From GCA-020344555 sp964405925 (GTDB taxonomy: Bacteria > Planctomycetota > Phycisphaerae > UBA1845): a stretch of 6,758 nt of DNA. Location: contig CAYOQG010000303.1 of NCBI GenBank assembly GCA_964405925.1, positions 1 to 6,758 on the forward strand, given 5' to 3'. Under the pieces are notes generated by a model. That model saw nothing but the letters and a program-made list of their open reading frames with translations, had not been told where the DNA came from and ran no database searches. The position numbers were made by a program, and so were the translations under genes. Below, in pieces: positions 6,450 to 6,758 of this stretch (positions are counted from its first letter, which is position 1; each line of letters opens with the position of its first letter).

Positions 6450-6480
6450 CGTCGCTTCGTCGCTTGTCGCTTCGTCGCTA
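6450..6480. repeat. Tandem octamer array, 4 x CGTCGCTT
   Basis: Units are CGTCGCTT (6450-6457), CGTCGCTT (6458-6465), GTCGCTT lacking the first C (6466-6472) and CGTCGCTA (6473-6480). It follows a pyrimidine-rich run (6421-6449), so the minus strand is a purine-rich stretch ending in AAGCGACG repeats. No coding frame was recognised. The one-base deletion in the third unit is typical of slippage. Confidence 0.8.
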
Positions 6481-6758
6481 CTTCCCCCCTTTCGCCATTC
6501 ACGGCGCGCTACGCCCGGCGCAATTCCGCCGATCACCGCTCACGTTGTAGTTATGGACGTCCGCGCTGTCAGTGCCGCGTCCAGCCGGAGAAAGCGCTCG
6601 ATATGCAGAAAAAAGTATACGAAACGAAGCCAATTTTCCGCCCTGGCGCTATCAAAAACGAGGGTCCGCGCCCAAAACGAACCCAATCGAACCCACGACG
6701 AATCCTTCCCCCGCCTCTGGAGACACGGGGCGGCACAACCCCTCGCCCTCCCAGGGAG
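6481..6758. other. Gene-free right end of the window
   Basis: No convincing gene is present on either strand. An open frame from ATG 6603 runs to the window edge, but it is composed of low-complexity Lys/Arg/Pro codons made by the AAAACGAACCC repeats and is not called. The last bases form a short palindrome, CTCCC-A-GGGAG (6748-6758), that may continue past the edge. No tRNA, promoter or terminator was identified. Confidence 0.55.
6622..6695 (+). repeat. Interspersed AAACGAACCCAAT-type repeat, 3 diverged copies
   Basis: Three related copies share the AAACGA core: AAACGAAGCCAATTTT (6622-6637), AAAACGAGGGTCC (6655-6667) and AAAACGAACCCAATCGAACCC (6674-6694). Spacing is irregular (about 34 and 19 bp), so this is not a simple tandem array. 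Read in frame it yields peptides like ETKPIF and KNEGP, resembling the 'KNEPNF/TKPI' strings I recall from over-called hypothetical proteins of planctomycetes. I infer a non-coding dispersed repeat family. Confidence 0.5.

Noticed and set aside
6386..6480. CRISPR array
   Set aside because: Repeat units are only 7-8 bp and contiguous, with no spacers and no cas gene in the window.
6251..6550. Overlapping ORFs on both strands at 6251-6550 (60-90 codons)
   Set aside because: They are created by the heptamer, octamer and polypyrimidine repeats; compositions are Arg/Gly/Pro/Ser biased and no domain is recognisable.
6603..6758. Open plus-strand frame from ATG 6603 to the window edge (52 codons)
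   Set aside because: The product is low-complexity Lys/Arg/Pro-rich and arises from AAACGAACCC repeats. No ribosome site; better explained as a repeat.
6748..6758. CTCCC-A-GGGAG palindrome at the window edge
   Set aside because: Only 5-bp arms and cut by the window end, so it cannot be assessed.

Overview
The window looks like part of a planctomycete-type chromosome, probably from an environmental or uncultured lineage. The evidence is indirect. The left-hand gene encodes a secreted beta-helix protein ending in the 'DMGAYEF' module and an 'LDIKPGGCPNPLN' domain, both common in Planctomycetes. MetH is the long single-chain type with the 'QWQYR' form of reactivation domain. The gene-free stretches carry several families of short palindromes and micro-tandem repeats of a kind I associate with planctomycete genomes. 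No rRNA, tRNA, CRISPR array, transposase or phage gene is visible.

Layout. Positions 3-911 (+) hold the 3' part of a large surface or secreted beta-helix gene that begins before the window. It converges on metH (914-4411, -), whose stop codon lies only 2 bases away. metH encodes cobalamin-dependent methionine synthase and looks complete, with homocysteine, pterin, cap, B12 and AdoMet/reactivation modules. Its leader (4412 to about 4540) is crowded with palindromes, one of which abuts the ribosome binding site. Positions 4514-4795 are non-coding apart from a 9-bp hairpin.

Positions 4796-6111 (-) hold a tightly coupled gene pair: a small one-helix membrane protein of unknown function, then a FemAB/BioF2-like GNAT acyltransferase that starts inside the first gene's stop codon (ATGA). 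This pair has clearly lower GC (about 47-52% in lines counted by hand) than metH (about 63% in one line counted). A plausible sigma-70 promoter at 6317-6345, a 16-bp perfect palindrome at 6286-6301 and a doubtful 60-codon ORF (6115-6297) lie upstream. All three right-hand genes run on the minus strand, so the acyltransferase pair is upstream of and co-directional with metH, separated by about 385 bp.

Positions 6298-6758 contain no convincing gene. They hold the promoter, a five-copy heptamer array, a four-copy octamer array and an AAAACGAACCCAAT-type interspersed repeat. The genes do not form one obvious pathway. metH is housekeeping (methionine and methyl-folate cycle), the beta-helix protein is envelope or secreted, and the acyltransferase/membrane pair is best read as an accessory cassette, possibly acting on cell-envelope components. 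I see no clear evidence of a new defence or mobile system. The parts most worth following up are the low-GC gene pair and the dense palindromic and micro-repeat elements.
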